Below, one piece after another: positions 41,254 through 42,417 of a stretch of DNA of 42,417 bases. Each line of letters begins with the position of its first letter. Position 1 is the first letter of the stretch. The stretch comes from an uncultured bacterium. Its GTDB lineage: Bacteria; Zixibacteria; MSB-5A5; CAIYYT01. The notes under the pieces are model-generated. The model did no database searches. It had not been told where the DNA came from and was given only the letters and a program-made list of their open reading frames with translations. The DNA lies in NCBI GenBank assembly GCA_903930455.1, contig CAIYYT010000048.1:1-42417 (forward strand), read 5' to 3'. The position numbers and the translations under genes are program-made.

Positions 41254-42417
41254 ATGAAAAGATTAGCGATTTTGATACTGGTGGTGTTGGCGGTGTGGTG
41301 GACTGTCACCTATGGAGCGTCGTCTCTGGGGATAGTGACTCCCGCATCGCAGTTCAACTTGCCTTGCAGCGGAATTGATACACTGAATGGCCTTGAACGC
41401 AAGCCGGATTCAGTGCAGATTATCATCAAGTTTGGACGCACTGCCAATCTGACTTCTTACTTCCGTACTACGGGTTCGACAGTAGTGGGCGCGGACTGGA
41501 TTGATTCGACTCTTGACGGTGGTTGTCCAAGTTGGTACTTCCGCGACACGGTTGGGGAGTTCGACGCCGACTCTGGATCGGGACTGTACATGTTCAATCT
41601 CAGGTCGTTTTACCAGACAAAGCCGTTTACGCGAGAGTACACGTTCCAGCTACTTGCAAGCAAATCATTCGCTGCTGCTGTAGAGGCAATCCCTGATTCG
41701 TTACGGGATGTTGTGGGAGATACGTTCAATGTGGTGTCGGGTGTGCTTCCTGTCAACCTCACGCAGATCGACGGAGCAGCAACCAACGGGTATAATGCGA
41801 CGCTGAAGTTGAAGATGCTGGACATTAGCAATAATGCTGGTAACGCTGTTTCGTTAGTGAGTTCCGGTGGTAATGGTCACGGGCTGTACGCACTTGGGGA
41901 TGGCACAGGAGGTGGCATATACGGCAAGAGTGGAACTGGTGCTAATGCTCATGGAATTGTTGGTTATTCTCAAGGGTCAAGCGGTTTCGGTATGTACCTA
42001 TATGGAGTTACCGGAGGGATGAACGGACAAATGGGTTGGGGTGGTGCTGGTGTATACCCGCGAATAACAGGGACGGGCATAAGCAGCAACGGATTTGCTT
42101 ATGATGTTGCTGCTGCTGTTTGGGATGCGTTAAGGTCTGATCATGTTACTGATTCCACTTATGGAACGGGGTACAGGGACTTACAAACAAGGGCGGCAGC
42201 GATCAAAGCCAAGACGGACAAGCTGACGTTTAACGCTCAGGATTCACTAATTGCCGATTACTCGAATATGCCCGCTGGCGGCGGCGGTGCGACGAGTCTC
42301 TGGCCGCTTGTGCAGGGTAAGCTGGTAGTCGATTCGGGGTCAGCGGCAAACAGTGACGAGATATTCGTGACTGATACGACCGACATCAGAGTGGCTTGTA
42401 GAAAAGATACCGCTGGA
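41254..42417 (+). CDS. Fiber-like exported protein, N-terminal part (continues at base 2)
   Basis: First 388 codons as shown here (341 before the repeat is counted once) of a 749-residue protein that ends at 1225 in the circular genome. It has a Sec-type signal (MKRLAILILVVLAVWW, cleavage near YGA-S). A beta domain follows, then a Gly-rich repeat zone (GLYALGDGTGGGIYGKSG, GIVGYSQGSSG) like tail fiber shafts, and AAAVWDALRSDHV...IKAKTDKLTF, a linker common in phage fibers. AGAAGGATA precedes the start. No stop is met before the window end. Confidence 0.75.
   Translation, partial: MKRLAILILVVLAVWWTVTYGASSLGIVTPASQFNLPCSGIDTLNGLERKPDSVQIIIKFGRTANLTSYFRTTGSTVVGADWIDSTLDGGCPSWYFRDTVGEFDADSGSGLYMFNLRSFYQTKPFTREYTFQLLASKSFAAAVEAIPDSLRDVVGDTFNVVSGVLPVNLTQIDGAATNGYNATLKLKMLDISNNAGNAVSLVSSGGNGHGLYALGDGTGGGIYGKSGTGANAHGIVGYSQGSSGFGMYLYGVTGGMNGQMGWGGAGVYPRITGTGISSNGFAYDVAAAVWDALRSDHVTDSTYGTGYRDLQTRAAAIKAKTDKLTFNAQDSLIADYSNMPAGGGGATSLWPLVQGKLVVDSGSAANSDEIFVTDTTDIRVACRKDTAG
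42279..42417. repeat. Terminal direct repeat, right copy
   Basis: Exact copy of bases 1-139. It lies inside the fiber-like gene that starts at 41254 and ends at 1225 in the circular genome. Confidence 0.95.

Noticed and set aside
41190-41378. 62-residue frame overlapping the fiber gene start
   Set aside because: Most of it lies inside the 41254 gene in another frame, it has no ribosome site, and its codons are unconvincing.
1-42417. Integrase, CRISPR array, diversity-generating retroelement, insertion sequence or group I intron
   Set aside because: No recombinase or reverse transcriptase motifs, no spaced repeats, no variable/template repeat pair and no intron core were seen; HNH genes are freestanding and interrupt no gene.

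Overview
The window is a complete, circularly closing genome of a tailed double-stranded DNA phage. Bases 1-139 are repeated exactly at 42279-42417, so the unit genome is 42,278 bp, and one fiber-like gene runs across the join. It carries a large terminase, portal, scaffold-like protein, N4-gp56-type major capsid protein, two head-tail adaptor-like proteins, a nozzle-like protein and three large internal-virion-type proteins. I see no tape measure, sheath or baseplate genes, so a podovirus-type virion is most likely. No integrase, tRNA, DNA polymerase or RNA polymerase is visible, which suggests a lytic phage relying on the host replisome and RNA polymerase. The host is unknown. The Asp-Thr/Asp-Ser-rich secreted beta proteins with DNRLRE-like, FN3-like and BACON-like folds are reminiscent of the FCB group or other environmental Gram-negatives, but that is a weak inference.

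Layout. (1) 1-2516: end of the fiber gene, then lysis genes (M15 peptidase, Cys-rich protein, holin-like proteins), closed by a terminator. (2) 2622-9931, rightward from a good sigma70-type promoter: ribbon-helix-helix protein, YqaJ exonuclease with RecT annealing protein, a Phg_2220_C replication protein, a possible helicase-loader-like protein, a PD-(D/E)XK nuclease, two freestanding HNH-AP2 endonucleases and many tiny coupled ORFs. (3) 9987-12480, leftward from its own promoter: eight small early-type genes, meeting region 2 at a bidirectional terminator. (4) 12548-14987: HNH-like zinc protein, a pair of tandem paralogs, putative small terminase and small ORFs. (5) 14984-24236: large terminase, an opposing zinc-ribbon gene, portal, scaffold, capsid. 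(6) 24236-36330: adaptors, nozzle, internal virion proteins. (7) 36342 across the join to 1225: small membrane proteins, then an overlapping cluster of exported beta-rich proteins that probably form fibers or surface decorations.

Most unusual: ten proteins encoded among or next to the virion genes begin with a Sec-type or lipoprotein-type signal sequence. They include one adaptor-like protein (canonical LSAC lipobox) and the nozzle-like protein, which in known podoviruses assemble in the cytoplasm. This is the best candidate for an undescribed biology, namely export of tail parts before or during assembly. Other notable items are a 45-bp triple repeat that is acidic in one gene and supplies three ribosome sites and a basic extension in the next, a shared hairpin leader in front of two unrelated endonuclease genes, a TACGTA-type regulatory repeat on both sides of the large terminase gene, a zinc-ribbon frame with no start codon, and a probable CTG start on the large terminase gene. 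No gene-free stretch exceeds 300 bases.
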